Source: an uncultured beta proteobacterium (GTDB lineage: Bacteria; Pseudomonadota; Gammaproteobacteria; Burkholderiales; Rhodocyclaceae). From it: DNA of 35,293 bases. Each line of letters begins with the position of its first letter. Positions within the stretch are counted from its first letter, which is position 1. Both the position numbers and the translations under genes were made by a program. Below, piece by piece: positions 6,801-15,105 of this stretch. The stretch is from NCBI GenBank assembly GCA_903933395.1, contig CAIZKA010000320.1:1-35293 (forward strand). Direction: 5' to 3'. Below the pieces are notes generated by a model. That model was not told the origin of the DNA and did no database searches. It worked only from the letters and a program-made list of their open reading frames with translations.

Positions 6801-8098
6801 TCGAAGACGACCCCATCATCGGCGAGGCGCTCTCCGATCGACTCGAATTCGAGGGCTTTGCCTGCGACCGTTACCGCGACGGAAAACTGGCCCGGCGCGG
6901 CCTCGGCCAGCGCCGCTACAGCGTGGTGGTGAGTGACATCAACCTGCCCGACATCAGCGGCGAACAATTGTTCTGCGACCTGCTCGCGGATAACCAGGCG
7001 CTGCCGCCATTCATCTTCATTACCGGCTATGGCGCCATCGACCAGGCGGTGCGGCTGCTCAAGCTCGGCGCCCACGACTATGTCACCAAACCCTTCAATG
7101 TCGGCGAACTGATCGCCAAGATCCGCGGCCTGTGCGAGCGCCAGCAACCCGCCGCGAACAGCGATGCGCAACTGGGTATTTCCACCGCCATGCGCCATAT
7201 TGAGGGTTTGCTGCCGCGCCTGGCGGCAAGCCGCAGCGCGGTACTGATCTCCGGCGAGTCCGGCGCCGGCAAGGAACAGGTGGCGCGCGCGTTGCACGCG
7301 GCCGGCGACGCGAAAGGCAAGACGCCTTTCGTCGCGGTCAATTGCGGGGCGATTCCGGAGAATCTGATCGAGTCGGAACTATTCGGCCATGACAAGGGAG
7401 CCTTCACCGGCGCCGAGCGCGAGCGGCGCGGCGTGTTCGAACAGGCCGACGGCGGCACCCTGTTCCTTGACGAGATCGGCGAAATGCCGCCCTCGATGCA
7501 GGTCAAGCTCCTGCGCGCGATCCAGGACCGGGCGGTGGTCCGCGTCGGCGGCGCCACACAGCTCAAGGTGAATATCCGGCTGGTCTGCGCCACGCATCAC
7601 GACCTCAAGGCGATGGTCGAACAGGGCGGCTTTCGCGAGGACCTGTATTACCGGATCCACGTCATCCACCTCGACGTACCGCCCCTGCGCGAGCGCCAGG
7701 AAGACATCCTCTGGCTGGCGGCGCGCTTCCTCGACGAAAGAGCAGCCAGAGGGGAGGCCCGCCGCACCCTGACGGCCGACGCCGAGCGCGCCCTGACCCG
7801 CTATCCCTGGCCGGGCAACGTGCGCGAGTTGCAGCATTGCCTGGAGCGCGCCTGCGTGCTCTCGCTAAGTCCGGTGTTGAATGTCGAAAGCCTGTTCGCT
7901 GCCGACGGTCCGCCGGCAACGGCAGAAGATGGGCTGCGCCAACCGCTCAGCGACCACCTGCAGGATTGCGAGCGCACCTACATCCGGCGAGCGCTGAACG
8001 AGTGCGACGGCCGCATCGCCGACACCGCCGCCCTGCTCGGCATCAGCCGCAAGAACCTCTGGGAAAAGATGCGCAAACTCGAGATGGCTGAAGGCTGA
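6779..8098 (+). CDS. Sigma-54-dependent response regulator, NtrC family (ArxR/ArrR-like)
   Basis: This 439-residue regulator has three domains. The receiver domain (1-120) has an acidic pair at Asp10-Asp11, phospho-acceptor Asp53 in VVSDINLPD, and a YVTKPF lysine. The AAA+ domain shows Walker A GESGAGKE, the sigma-54 contact loop GAFTGA, Walker B TLFLDEIGEMP, and YPWPGNVREL near its end. A Fis-type helix-turn-helix closes the protein (CDGRIADTAALLGISRKNLWEK). It overlaps the kinase gene by 22 bp. It should bind a dyad DNA site and activate sigma-54 holoenzyme; the GTTACC-N4-GGTAAC sites in the adjacent divergent region are the obvious candidates. The expected target is the arrA operon, by analogy with ArxR. 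Confidence 0.88.
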   Translation: MQHRIALIEDDPIIGEALSDRLEFEGFACDRYRDGKLARRGLGQRRYSVVVSDINLPDISGEQLFCDLLADNQALPPFIFITGYGAIDQAVRLLKLGAHDYVTKPFNVGELIAKIRGLCERQQPAANSDAQLGISTAMRHIEGLLPRLAASRSAVLISGESGAGKEQVARALHAAGDAKGKTPFVAVNCGAIPENLIESELFGHDKGAFTGAERERRGVFEQADGGTLFLDEIGEMPPSMQVKLLRAIQDRAVVRVGGATQLKVNIRLVCATHHDLKAMVEQGGFREDLYYRIHVIHLDVPPLRERQEDILWLAARFLDERAARGEARRTLTADAERALTRYPWPGNVRELQHCLERACVLSLSPVLNVESLFAADGPPATAEDGLRQPLSDHLQDCERTYIRRALNECDGRIADTAALLGISRKNLWEKMRKLEMAEG

Positions 8099-8107
8099 AG
8101 CCTTCAG
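8088..8107. terminator. Hairpin between convergent genes, possible terminator
   Basis: A perfect inverted repeat CTGAAGGC-TGAA-GCCTTCAG overlaps the end of the response-regulator gene; its stop codon lies partly in the four-base loop. The methyltransferase gene converges from the right, its stop being 10 bp away. There is no T-run on either strand, so intrinsic termination is uncertain; it may instead stabilise both 3' ends. Confidence 0.35.
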
Positions 8108-8117
8108 TCAGAAACGG

Positions 8118-8882
8118 TCAGTTCTTTGCTTCCGGCTTCACCGCGCGATGGAAGCCGATCATGCCGTGGAACACGGTATCCACGCTGACCTCGACGAAAC
8201 CCAGTTCGCGCAGCACGATCGACAATTCCTCGGCGGTGTAGAACAGGTCCAGCGCGTCGATGAAATACTGCTTGAACCGGGTCGCCGCGGGACTGCTGCC
8301 GACGATCAGGCTGGTGAAATTCAGGCAGGTCTTGAGATAGGCGTAGTAGAGGTTCTTCACGATCGGATTGCGCGGGCGCAGCATGTCGGAATGGTGAAAA
8401 TGGCCGCCGGGCTTGAGCACGCGCAGGATCTCGGTGAACACCTCGCGCACGCGCAGGTGGCGCGAGGCGAACTGCAGGGTGACGACGTCGAAATGGTTGT
8501 CCAGGAAGGGCAGCACATGCACGTCGCCGATGGTGCTCTTGATGTGAAAACCGAGGGCAGCGGCATTCTGTGCCCCCACGGTCTGCATTTCGGCGCTGCG
8601 GTCCATCGCATGCACGTCCAGCGTCGGCTCGCGCTTGAGCAGGGCGATGCCGATGGCGTTGGTGCCGGCGCAGACATCCAGCACTTTCTGGTCCGGCTTG
8701 ATGTCCACCGTCTGCATGAAGCGCTTGAGAAAGGTGCTCCAGAGGCCCAGTGCGGCGATCTCGTTGGCGCGATCGTAATAACGCGCTATGTCGGCAAAGG
8801 CATCGTTGAGATCATTGTTCCAGACGTCGCTGAAGCGTTGTTCGCGTGCGGCCTCGCGCGAGGCCAGCGGGGGAGGTGCCAT
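8118..8882 (-). CDS. UbiE/MenG-like SAM-dependent methyltransferase
   Basis: This 254-residue class I methyltransferase has the SAM-binding motif KVLDVCAGTNAIGIALL near residues 64-80, an acidic motif II (DVHAMDRSAEM), post-motifs DVHVLPFLDNHFDVVTLQFASRHL, and ILRVLKPGGHF. The YYDRANEIAALGLWSTF start and VLKPGG element are typical of UbiE/MenG quinone methyltransferases, while CAGTN replaces the usual CCGTG/CGTGD. The start at 8882 was chosen because GGAG lies nine bases upstream; an ATG at 8900 has no ribosome-binding site. It has only two cysteines, which argues against arsenite methyltransferase ArsM. It follows pepN by 107 bp on the same strand and converges on the sensor operon. A role in quinone biosynthesis is possible, but the substrate is unknown. 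Confidence 0.7.
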   Translation of the reverse strand: MAPPPLASREAAREQRFSDVWNNDLNDAFADIARYYDRANEIAALGLWSTFLKRFMQTVDIKPDQKVLDVCAGTNAIGIALLKREPTLDVHAMDRSAEMQTVGAQNAAALGFHIKSTIGDVHVLPFLDNHFDVVTLQFASRHLRVREVFTEILRVLKPGGHFHHSDMLRPRNPIVKNLYYAYLKTCLNFTSLIVGSSPAATRFKQYFIDALDLFYTAEELSIVLRELGFVEVSVDTVFHGMIGFHRAVKPEAKN

Positions 8883-8989
8883 ATTCGATTTCTCCAGCAT
8901 GAGGGTAAAACATTGCAGAAGGCAGGGATTTAGCCCTTCCCGAGAAAGGGTGTCAAGTCGGTCGCGGCCACAAGGAGTCGGCGCCGGGG

Positions 8990-11674
8990 CTACGGCGGAT
9001 TCCCCAGCGCGTTGCCCACCACTTCGGCGACGTCCTTCGCCAGGTCTGAGCAGGCCTGGATGCGCTCCAGCGCGACGCGGGCATGGGCCTGACGCCCGGC
9101 GTCGAACTGCCGCCAGCGATCGAAGGCACGGGCAATGCGCGAGGCCACCTGCGGATTCATGGCCTGCAATTCGATGATGACGTCGGCCGCGAGCCGGTAG
9201 CCCTCGCCGTCGGCGGCGTGGAAATGGCGCGGGTTGCCGGCACAAAACGTTCGCACCAGGGCATACACCTTGTTCGGGTTGCGGATGTCGAAGGCCGCAT
9301 GACGCATCAGTTCGCGCACGCGCTGCGTGGTCCCGGGCAGGCGCGAGGTGGATTGCACCTGCAGCCACTTGTCGACCACCAGCGCCTCGTCCTGCCAGCG
9401 CGCATGGAAACTCACGAGCGCCGTTTCGCGCTCCGGCAGGTCGAGGTTGGCCAGCGCGCCCAGCGCGGCCATGACGTCGGTCATGTTGCCGGCTTCATGG
9501 AACTGCGCCAGCAGGCGCGGCAGGACGCTGTCCTTGAGCCAGGCCTCGTCACTTTCGGCAAGGTAAGCAAGGCAGAGATTGCGCAGGGCGCGTCGGCCGA
9601 CCTGGGTGCCATCGGGCGCATAGTCCTCTGCCGGCGCCAAAGCCAGCCACACTGCCTCGAACCTGTCGCGCAACTCCGTCGCGAGATGGCGGCGCAAGGC
9701 AAGGCGGGCGGCGTGGATGGCTTCAGGGTCGATGGTCCGGCCGCGCCCCGCCATCTCCTCGGCCAGCACCTGCTCGGCCGGCAGCACCAGGGCTTCGGCC
9801 GCGAGCGCCGGGTCACCAATGAGGCCGTCGTCGAGTACGCGCGCTACGGCGGCGACATAGGCCTCGGGTATCCAGCCGGTGCCGGTGCCCGCCACGTCGA
9901 TGCCGGCGAGCAGGACACGGGTGGCGAGGCGCTGCCCCGCTTCCCAGCGGTTGAAGGCATCGCTGTCGTGGGCCATGAGGTGGGCCAGTTCGGCGTCTGG
10001 TTGGTCGAAGTCGAGATGCACGGGCGCCGAGAAACCACGCAGCAAGGACGCCACCGGCTCGGAAGCGATGTTCTCGAAGACGAAACTCTGCGTGGTTTCG
10101 GTCAACGAAACCACCCGTGTCTGTTCGGGCAACGCGTCGCTACCGTCCGGAAGCACCAGGCCGACGGCGACCGGAATGTGCAGCGGGCCCTCATCGACGG
10201 CGAGGCCGGCGTCCTGCAGTTTCCGCTCATAGGCGGTGGGAACCAGCAATTGCGTCAGGGTCAGCGTGTAGCGCTTCGCCGCGGCGTCGTAGGCGCCCGC
10301 GGCATGCAGGCGGGGCGTGCCGGCACGGGCGTACCAGCGGCGGAATTGCGTCAGATCGACGCCCGACGCATCCTGCATCGCGGCGACGAAATCCTCGCAG
10401 GTCACCGCCTGGCCGTCGTGGCGCTGGAAGTAGAGGTCCATGCCCTTGCGGAAGTTGTCGCGGCCGATCAGGGTCTCGATCATGCGGATGACCTGGGCCC
10501 CCTTTTCGTACACCGTCGCGGTGTAGAAATTGTTGATCTCGGCGTAGGACGCGGGCCGGATCGGGTGCGCCATCGGCCCGGCGTCCTCGGGAAACTGGGC
10601 TACACGGAGTGTTCTTACCTCCTGGATGCGCGTCACGGCGCGCGAATGCAGGTCCTCGCCGAATTCCTGGTCGCGATAAACGGTGAGGCCTTCCTTCAGC
10701 GAGAGCTGGAACCAGTCGCGGCAAGTGACGCGGTTGCCGGTCCAGTTGTGGAAGTACTCGTGGGCGACGACGCGGTCGATGTTCTGGTAGTCGCTGTCGG
10801 TTGCGGTGTCGGGCCGCGCCAGCACGTACTTGGTGTTGAAGATGTTGAGGCCCTTGTTCTCCATCGCCCCCATGTTGAAGTCGCCCACCGCGACGATCAT
10901 GTAGTGGTCGAGGTCCATCTCCAGGCCGAAGCGCTGCTCGTCCCAGGCCATGCTCTTCTTCAGTGCACTCATGGCGTGCTCGCACTGGTCTAGCTTGCCG
11001 GGTTCGACATACACCGCGAGGCGGACCTTACGCCCCGATGCCGTCGTGAAGTTGTCCTCCAGCACGTCGAGCCTAGCCGCGACCAGGGCGAAGAGATAGG
11101 CCGGCTTGGCGAAGGGATCTTCCCAGTGCGCCCAGTGCCGGGTTTCCCCCGTGCCCTGGACCACCAGGTTGCCGTTGGAAAGCAGTTGAGGAAAGCGCTC
11201 ACGGTCGGCTTCGATGGTGCAGCTGAAGCGCGCCATGACGTCGGGCCGGTCGGGGTAGAAGGTGATGCGGCGGAAGCCCTGCGCCTCGCACTGGGTGAAG
11301 TAGCCGTCCTTGGAACGGTAGAGGCCGGAGAGCTGGGTGTTGTTGTCGGGATCGATGCGGACCTGGGTTTCCAGCTTGAACTGGTCAGGCAGCGGGCCGT
11401 CGTCGATGCCGGAGATGGTCAGGCTGTCCGCGGTCAGCGTATAGCGGGAATGCGCCAGCGCGACGCCGTCGATGCCGACCGCCTGCAGGGCGAGCTCCTC
11501 GCCGTCGAGCACCAGGGCGCCGCCGCGGCCTGCAGGATTACGCCGGCAGGCCAGTGTGCTGCGCACTTCGGCATGGCCGTCGTTGATTGCGACGTGGAGA
11601 TCGATGCTGTCGATCAGCCAGGCCGGCGGGGTGTAATCCTTGAGATAGATGGCGTGGGGAGTTTCGGTGCGCAT
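8990..11674 (-). CDS. pepN: Aminopeptidase N (M1 zinc metallopeptidase)
   Basis: This 894-residue cytoplasmic M1 aminopeptidase removes N-terminal residues from peptides. The exopeptidase motif GAMEN and the zinc motif HEYFHNWTGN (HExxH), with the second-shell glutamate in SLKEGLTVYRD, are both intact near residues 260-320. The catalytic tyrosine region is seen as TVYEKGAQVIRM. Length and motifs fit the E. coli-type PepN family, including the DUF3458-type C-terminal domains. It is a housekeeping gene lying between the arsenic-sensor genes and the ars operon and has a plausible promoter at 11740-11768. The start at 11674 lacks a strong ribosome-binding site but fits the MRTETPHAIYLKDY family N-terminus. 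Confidence 0.95.
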   Translation of the reverse strand: MRTETPHAIYLKDYTPPAWLIDSIDLHVAINDGHAEVRSTLACRRNPAGRGGALVLDGEELALQAVGIDGVALAHSRYTLTADSLTISGIDDGPLPDQFKLETQVRIDPDNNTQLSGLYRSKDGYFTQCEAQGFRRITFYPDRPDVMARFSCTIEADRERFPQLLSNGNLVVQGTGETRHWAHWEDPFAKPAYLFALVAARLDVLEDNFTTASGRKVRLAVYVEPGKLDQCEHAMSALKKSMAWDEQRFGLEMDLDHYMIVAVGDFNMGAMENKGLNIFNTKYVLARPDTATDSDYQNIDRVVAHEYFHNWTGNRVTCRDWFQLSLKEGLTVYRDQEFGEDLHSRAVTRIQEVRTLRVAQFPEDAGPMAHPIRPASYAEINNFYTATVYEKGAQVIRMIETLIGRDNFRKGMDLYFQRHDGQAVTCEDFVAAMQDASGVDLTQFRRWYARAGTPRLHAAGAYDAAAKRYTLTLTQLLVPTAYERKLQDAGLAVDEGPLHIPVAVGLVLPDGSDALPEQTRVVSLTETTQSFVFENIASEPVASLLRGFSAPVHLDFDQPDAELAHLMAHDSDAFNRWEAGQRLATRVLLAGIDVAGTGTGWIPEAYVAAVARVLDDGLIGDPALAAEALVLPAEQVLAEEMAGRGRTIDPEAIHAARLALRRHLATELRDRFEAVWLALAPAEDYAPDGTQVGRRALRNLCLAYLAESDEAWLKDSVLPRLLAQFHEAGNMTDVMAALGALANLDLPERETALVSFHARWQDEALVVDKWLQVQSTSRLPGTTQRVRELMRHAAFDIRNPNKVYALVRTFCAGNPRHFHAADGEGYRLAADVIIELQAMNPQVASRIARAFDRWRQFDAGRQAHARVALERIQACSDLAKDVAEVVGNALGNPP

Positions 11675-11739
11675 GAATTTGTTTGCTCGAAGGTTGGGAC
11701 GGGCCGGCAGGGGTGACGTCGTGGCGGCGCAGAGGCGGC

Positions 11740-11768
11740 AGTATTTGCGTGATGGGGCTTGCGGTCAA
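11740..11768 (-). promoter_or_regulatory. Candidate sigma-70 promoter of pepN
   Basis: On the minus strand TTGACC (11763-11768) and AATACT (11740-11745) are separated by 17 bp. This gives five of six and four of six matches to the consensus. The predicted start lies about 59 bp upstream of the pepN ATG, suggesting pepN is transcribed independently of the ars operon. Confidence 0.4.
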
Positions 11769-11799
11769 CTGGCCTGAGGCGCCGGCCGGTTCGCGTGTT

Positions 11800-12540
11800 T
11801 CACTTGCAGTTGTTGTGCAGCTTCCACTTCTCGGCATGGCCCAGGGCCACCGCAAAGGCCGGCGGCGTGCAGCGATCGTCACCCGGGGATGCGTCGGCAA
11901 CAGGGGCCGGGGCGACCGCGGAAACCGTATCCGCGGCGGGAAAGCCCACCTGGCCGACAACGACGATCAGCGCCAGAAACAGCAGCACGATCGCCGTGGC
12001 GCCGGCGCCGACTCTCTGGCTGGCATGGGGCGTGAAGACTTCGCAGACTCCCCCGGCGCAGTGTTGCGCCTGGCGATTCGTGAAGGCGTTGTAGATCTTG
12101 CAGCCGATGCAGATGCCGAAGGCGCTTTCGAAGAACATCAGCGTCAGGCAGGTGGCGCAGACCAGCATGTTGATCGGCCCGATCACGTTGTTGATGACGA
12201 TCAGCCAGAGCATGGTCACGGCCAGTCCCCAGCCTATCGCCCAGGCGAAGCGCTTCTGCGGCGCGCCGGTCCATTCGGGGATTTGCTTTCTCACCGCGAA
12301 GCGTCCAACGATCATGCTCGGCGAGTATCTCGGGTTGATGAAAATGCGGATCGTGAAATCGATCAGGAAGGCGATCACGAAAATCTTGGTCGGGCGGAAA
12401 TTGCCCATGAACCACGCGTTGGCGAAGGTCATCATGGCGAAAACGAAGAGAATGCCGGCGGCGGCCCGCACCTCGCGCTCGTTCAATACCGGCACGTCGT
12501 AGCCGGGCACCGACTCGCCAAATCCGAGAATCCTGTTCAT
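11800..12540 (-). CDS. DUF4395-family membrane protein with C-terminal extension
   Basis: This 246-residue membrane protein matches the DUF4395 family: an N-terminal VPVLNEREVRAAAG-like segment, a first helix near residues 29-47, IFINPRYSP (conserved FxxPRxSP in the family), and two further helices near 100-140 ending in FGICIGCKIY, the conserved C-x2-C. Beyond the domain there is a predicted extra helix (about 180-200) and a hydrophilic tail containing two cysteines (DDRCTPP and a C-terminal NNCK). The start at 12540 has AAAGG nine bases upstream. It is the last gene of the ars operon, 81 bp after the GDCCVxC gene. Function is unknown; the CxxC and operon position suggest a redox or metal(loid)-handling role at the membrane, which is inference. 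Confidence 0.75.
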   Translation of the reverse strand: MNRILGFGESVPGYDVPVLNEREVRAAAGILFVFAMMTFANAWFMGNFRPTKIFVIAFLIDFTIRIFINPRYSPSMIVGRFAVRKQIPEWTGAPQKRFAWAIGWGLAVTMLWLIVINNVIGPINMLVCATCLTLMFFESAFGICIGCKIYNAFTNRQAQHCAGGVCEVFTPHASQRVGAGATAIVLLFLALIVVVGQVGFPAADTVSAVAPAPVADASPGDDRCTPPAFAVALGHAEKWKLHNNCK

Positions 12541-12621
12541 CGCAATCCTTTCAAAATGTTCCCGAAGGGCCGCACCGCGCCGTCGCGTGCGGCAGGGGGC
12601 CGCCAACCAGGCCGGCAAGTT

Positions 12622-12837
12622 TCAACAACAATGGCCACGCCCGTGCTCCTGTATCGGCGGACAGGGCACCGTCCCGTAGGAACAGAACACGCAACAATCG
12701 CCCGGCTTGGGCTTGAGCACGGCGTGGCAGCCCTCGCAATCGTAGAACCACTGGCAGGCGTCGGTGGGCATGATTTCGGTCTTGACGTGCCCGCACAACG
12801 GACAGGTCAGCGTCGACTCGAGGATGATGTCAGCCAC
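12622..12837 (-). CDS. GDCCVxC-domain small cysteine-rich protein
   Basis: This 71-residue protein has eleven cysteines: Cys12 and 15 (CPLC), 28, 34 and 37 (CEGC), 48, 49 and 52 (GDCCVFC), 59, and a terminal pair 70-71. The block KPGDCCVFCSYGTVPCPPIQ is diagnostic of the GDCCVxC family, some members of which are selenoproteins. All positions here read as cysteine with no in-frame TGA. The N-terminal half looks like a zinc ribbon. The gene overlaps the end of the ACR3 gene by eight bases, implying translational coupling. Family function is unknown; its place in an arsenite-efflux operon and the vicinal cysteines suggest metalloid binding or delivery to the exporter, which is inference. Confidence 0.85.
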   Translation of the reverse strand: MADIILESTLTCPLCGHVKTEIMPTDACQWFYDCEGCHAVLKPKPGDCCVFCSYGTVPCPPIQEHGRGHCC

Positions 12838-13897
12838 GTTCGTACCAATCCTTGCTTGAATTGACCACCTTGACCACCAGCAGCATCACCGGCACCTCGA
12901 TCAGGACGCCGACCACGGTAGCCAGCGCCGCGCCGGATTCGAAGCCGAACAGGCTGATGGCGGCGGCGACCGCGAGTTCGAAGAAGTTGCTGGCGCCGAT
13001 CAGGGCCGAGGGACACGCGACGTTGTGCTTTTCGCCGACGGCGCGGTTGAGCCAGTAGGCCAGCGCGGAGTTGAAGAGAACCTGGATCAGGATCGGCACG
13101 GCGAGCAGCGCGATGATCAGCGGCTTGTCCACGATGGCCTTGCCCTGGAAGGCGAACAGCAGCACCAGCGTGGCCAGCAGCGCGCTGATCGACCAGGGGC
13201 CGATTTTTTCCATGGTCGCATCGAAATGCTCCTGCCCCTTCTTGAGCAGCGACTTGCGCCACAACTGCGCCAGCGCCAGCGGGATCACGATATAGAGCAC
13301 GACCGAGGTGACCAGCGTGTCCCAGGGCACGGCGATGGCCGAGATGCCGAGCAGCAGGCCGACGATGGGGGCGAAGGCGACGACCATGATGGTGTCGTTC
13401 ACCGCCACCTGCGACAGCGTGAACAGCGGATCGCCGTTGGTCAGGCGGCTCCAGACGAAGACCATCGCGGTGCAGGGCGCCGCGGCAAGCAGGATCAGGC
13501 CGGCGATGTAGCTGTCGAGCTGGTCGGCCGGCAGGTAAGGCGCGAACAGGTGGCGGATGAAGATCCAGCCCAGGAGCGCCATCGAGAAGGGCTTCACCAG
13601 CCAGTTCACGAACAGCGTCACGCCGATGCCTTTGACATGCTGCTTCACTTCGTGCAGGGCGCCGAAATCGACCTTGACCAGCATCGGAATGATCATCACC
13701 CAGATCAGCAGGCCGACCGGGAGGTTGACCCGCGCCACTTCCATCCGGCCCAGCGCCTGGAAAGGCGCCGGCAGGAACTGGCCGAGGGCGATGCCGGCGA
13801 CGATGCAGAGAAAGACCCAGACCGTAAGGTAGCGTTCGAACACGCTCATCGGCGCATTGGCGGCGAGCCTGGCGGTGGTTTCGCATTGGGCGGACAT
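12830..13897 (-). CDS. acr3: ACR3-family arsenite efflux transporter
   Basis: This 355-residue ACR3/BART-superfamily permease has about ten membrane helices and exports arsenite from the cytoplasm. Family signatures are visible: ERYLTVWVFLCIVAGIALG at the first helix, LILLAAAPCTAMVFVWSRLTNGDP with the conserved cysteine in the fourth helix, and ALIGASNFFELAVAAAISLFG in the ninth. The start at 13897 was chosen because the N-terminus beginning MSAQCETTARL leads directly to the first helix and the gene lies two bases after arsC, so the pair is coupled. It would remove arsenite made by cytoplasmic ArsC and also arsenite entering the cell from the predicted periplasmic arsenate reductase. Confidence 0.95.
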   Translation of the reverse strand: MSAQCETTARLAANAPMSVFERYLTVWVFLCIVAGIALGQFLPAPFQALGRMEVARVNLPVGLLIWVMIIPMLVKVDFGALHEVKQHVKGIGVTLFVNWLVKPFSMALLGWIFIRHLFAPYLPADQLDSYIAGLILLAAAPCTAMVFVWSRLTNGDPLFTLSQVAVNDTIMVVAFAPIVGLLLGISAIAVPWDTLVTSVVLYIVIPLALAQLWRKSLLKKGQEHFDATMEKIGPWSISALLATLVLLFAFQGKAIVDKPLIIALLAVPILIQVLFNSALAYWLNRAVGEKHNVACPSALIGASNFFELAVAAAISLFGFESGAALATVVGVLIEVPVMLLVVKVVNSSKDWYERG

Positions 13898-13899
13898 GT

Positions 13900-14391
13900 T
13901 CAGCTCTCCTCGTGAATTCGCCGTGCCGCCAGCGCCGACTCCTGCGGTGTCATGCTTTCCAGCGGCAGGGCGAGAAAGGCTTCGATGCGCTTCCTTAGTG
14001 ATTGATAGGCTACTTCGAAGGCCTCGCGCCGCGCTTCCATCGGCTCGACGTGCGCCGGATCGGGAATGCCCCAGTGTGCCGTCGTCGGATGACCGGGCCA
14101 GACCGGACAGGTCTCCTCCGCCGCATTGCCGCAGACGGTGAAGATGAAATCGATAGTCGGCGCTGACGGCACGGCGAATTCTTCCCATGATTTGCTGCGT
14201 GCGCCTTCGCAGGGCACGCCGTGCTTCGCCAGCGTTTCCAGCGCCACCGGATTGACCGTGCCGGAAGGTTTGCTCCCCGCCGACCAGGCCTTGACGCGTC
14301 CAGCTCCAAGGTCGTTGAACAGCGCTTCGCCGAGGATGGAGCGTGCCGAGTTGCCGGTACACAAGACGAGGATGTCGATTGGCTTGCTCAC
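13900..14391 (-). CDS. arsC: Arsenate reductase ArsC (low-molecular-weight phosphatase, thioredoxin-coupled type)
   Basis: This 163-residue cytoplasmic enzyme reduces arsenate to arsenite. The LMW-PTP signature CTGNSARS gives Cys11-x5-Arg17. The two resolving cysteines expected for thioredoxin-linked ArsC are Cys87 (TVCGNAAE) and Cys95 (ETCPVWPG), so this is not the glutaredoxin-linked plasmid R773 type. DPAHVEP provides the phosphatase-type aspartate. The start is GTG at 14391 with AGGA six bases upstream; the GTGA overlaps the stop codon of the ABC ATPase gene. It precedes acr3 by two bases, the classic reductase-exporter pair. Confidence 0.95.
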   Translation of the reverse strand: MSKPIDILVLCTGNSARSILGEALFNDLGAGRVKAWSAGSKPSGTVNPVALETLAKHGVPCEGARSKSWEEFAVPSAPTIDFIFTVCGNAAEETCPVWPGHPTTAHWGIPDPAHVEPMEARREAFEVAYQSLRKRIEAFLALPLESMTPQESALAARRIHEES

Positions 14392-15104
14392 GAAATTCCT
14401 CGCCCTTCGCCGACCTCTTCCACCGTCCTCCCGTCCCGGATGTGGTAAATGCGCTTGAAGGTCGGAATGATCTTTTCGTCGTGGGTGACGACAATGATCG
14501 CGGTCTGGTACTGGCTGGCCATCTGGTTGAGGATGCGCACCACGGCCAGCGCCCGCTCGCTGTCGAGCGGCGCGGTGGGTTCGTCGGCGAGGATCACCGG
14601 CGGCTGGTTGGCCAGGGCGCGGGCAATCGAGACGCGCTGCTGCTCGCCGCCGGAAAGCTCGCTCGGCTGCGCGCGAGCACGATGCGCCACGTCGAGCGCC
14701 TGCAGCAACTCCAGCGCCCTCGCCCGCGAGGCCCCGTTGGGCCGCCCCGCCAGCATCGGCAGCAGGGCGACGTTGTCGGTGACGTCGAGAAAGGGAATCA
14801 GGTAGGGCGCCTGAAAAATGAAGCCGATTCGGTCGCGCCGCAGGGCGCGCAAATCCTTGGTTTTCCAGCCACCCTGCTCGCCGTCGTAGATCACCTCGCC
14901 GCCGAGCGTCATGCGCCCGCGCGTGGGTTCGATCACTGCACCGAGGCACTTGAGCAGAGTGGTCTTGCCCGATCCGCTGGGGCCGACCAGGCCGACCACT
15001 TCGCCGGGCGCGATACTCATGTTTACTTCCTTCAGCGCATCGACGGCGGTGTCGCCCTCGCCGTAGCGCTTGCTCAATCCCTCGATGCGGATGCCCTGTT
15101 CCAT
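14388..15104 (-). CDS. ABC transporter ATPase, LolD/MacB/DevA family
   Basis: This 238-residue ATPase has Walker A GPSGSGKT near residue 40, a Q-loop in FIFQAPYLIPFLDV, signature LSGGEQQR, Walker B VILADEPTAPLDSE and the switch histidine in VVTHDEK. The PFLDVTDNV segment and TAPLD replace the NL forms of LolD and resemble DevA-type ATPases that work with DevB/DevC. It starts one base after the stop of the permease gene and ends in a GTGA overlap with arsC, so the three-gene exporter is built into the ars operon. It should power export by the permease and adaptor encoded at 15106-17485. The substrate is unknown. Confidence 0.88.
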   Translation of the reverse strand: MEQGIRIEGLSKRYGEGDTAVDALKEVNMSIAPGEVVGLVGPSGSGKTTLLKCLGAVIEPTRGRMTLGGEVIYDGEQGGWKTKDLRALRRDRIGFIFQAPYLIPFLDVTDNVALLPMLAGRPNGASRARALELLQALDVAHRARAQPSELSGGEQQRVSIARALANQPPVILADEPTAPLDSERALAVVRILNQMASQYQTAIIVVTHDEKIIPTFKRIYHIRDGRTVEEVGEGRGIS

Positions 15105-15105
15105 C

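Noticed and set aside
8118..8882. Arsenite methyltransferase ArsM or rhodoquinone enzyme RquA
   Set aside because: Only two cysteines are present, whereas ArsM needs conserved cysteines for As(III); the SAM motif differs from RquA. UbiE/MenG-like is the better fit.
9083..10993. A 636-residue plus-strand open frame across pepN
   Set aside because: Antisense to a complete aminopeptidase N with intact catalytic motifs; no domain is recognisable.
12622..12837. Selenocysteine in the GDCCVxC protein
   Set aside because: The frame is open with cysteine codons throughout and has no internal TGA.
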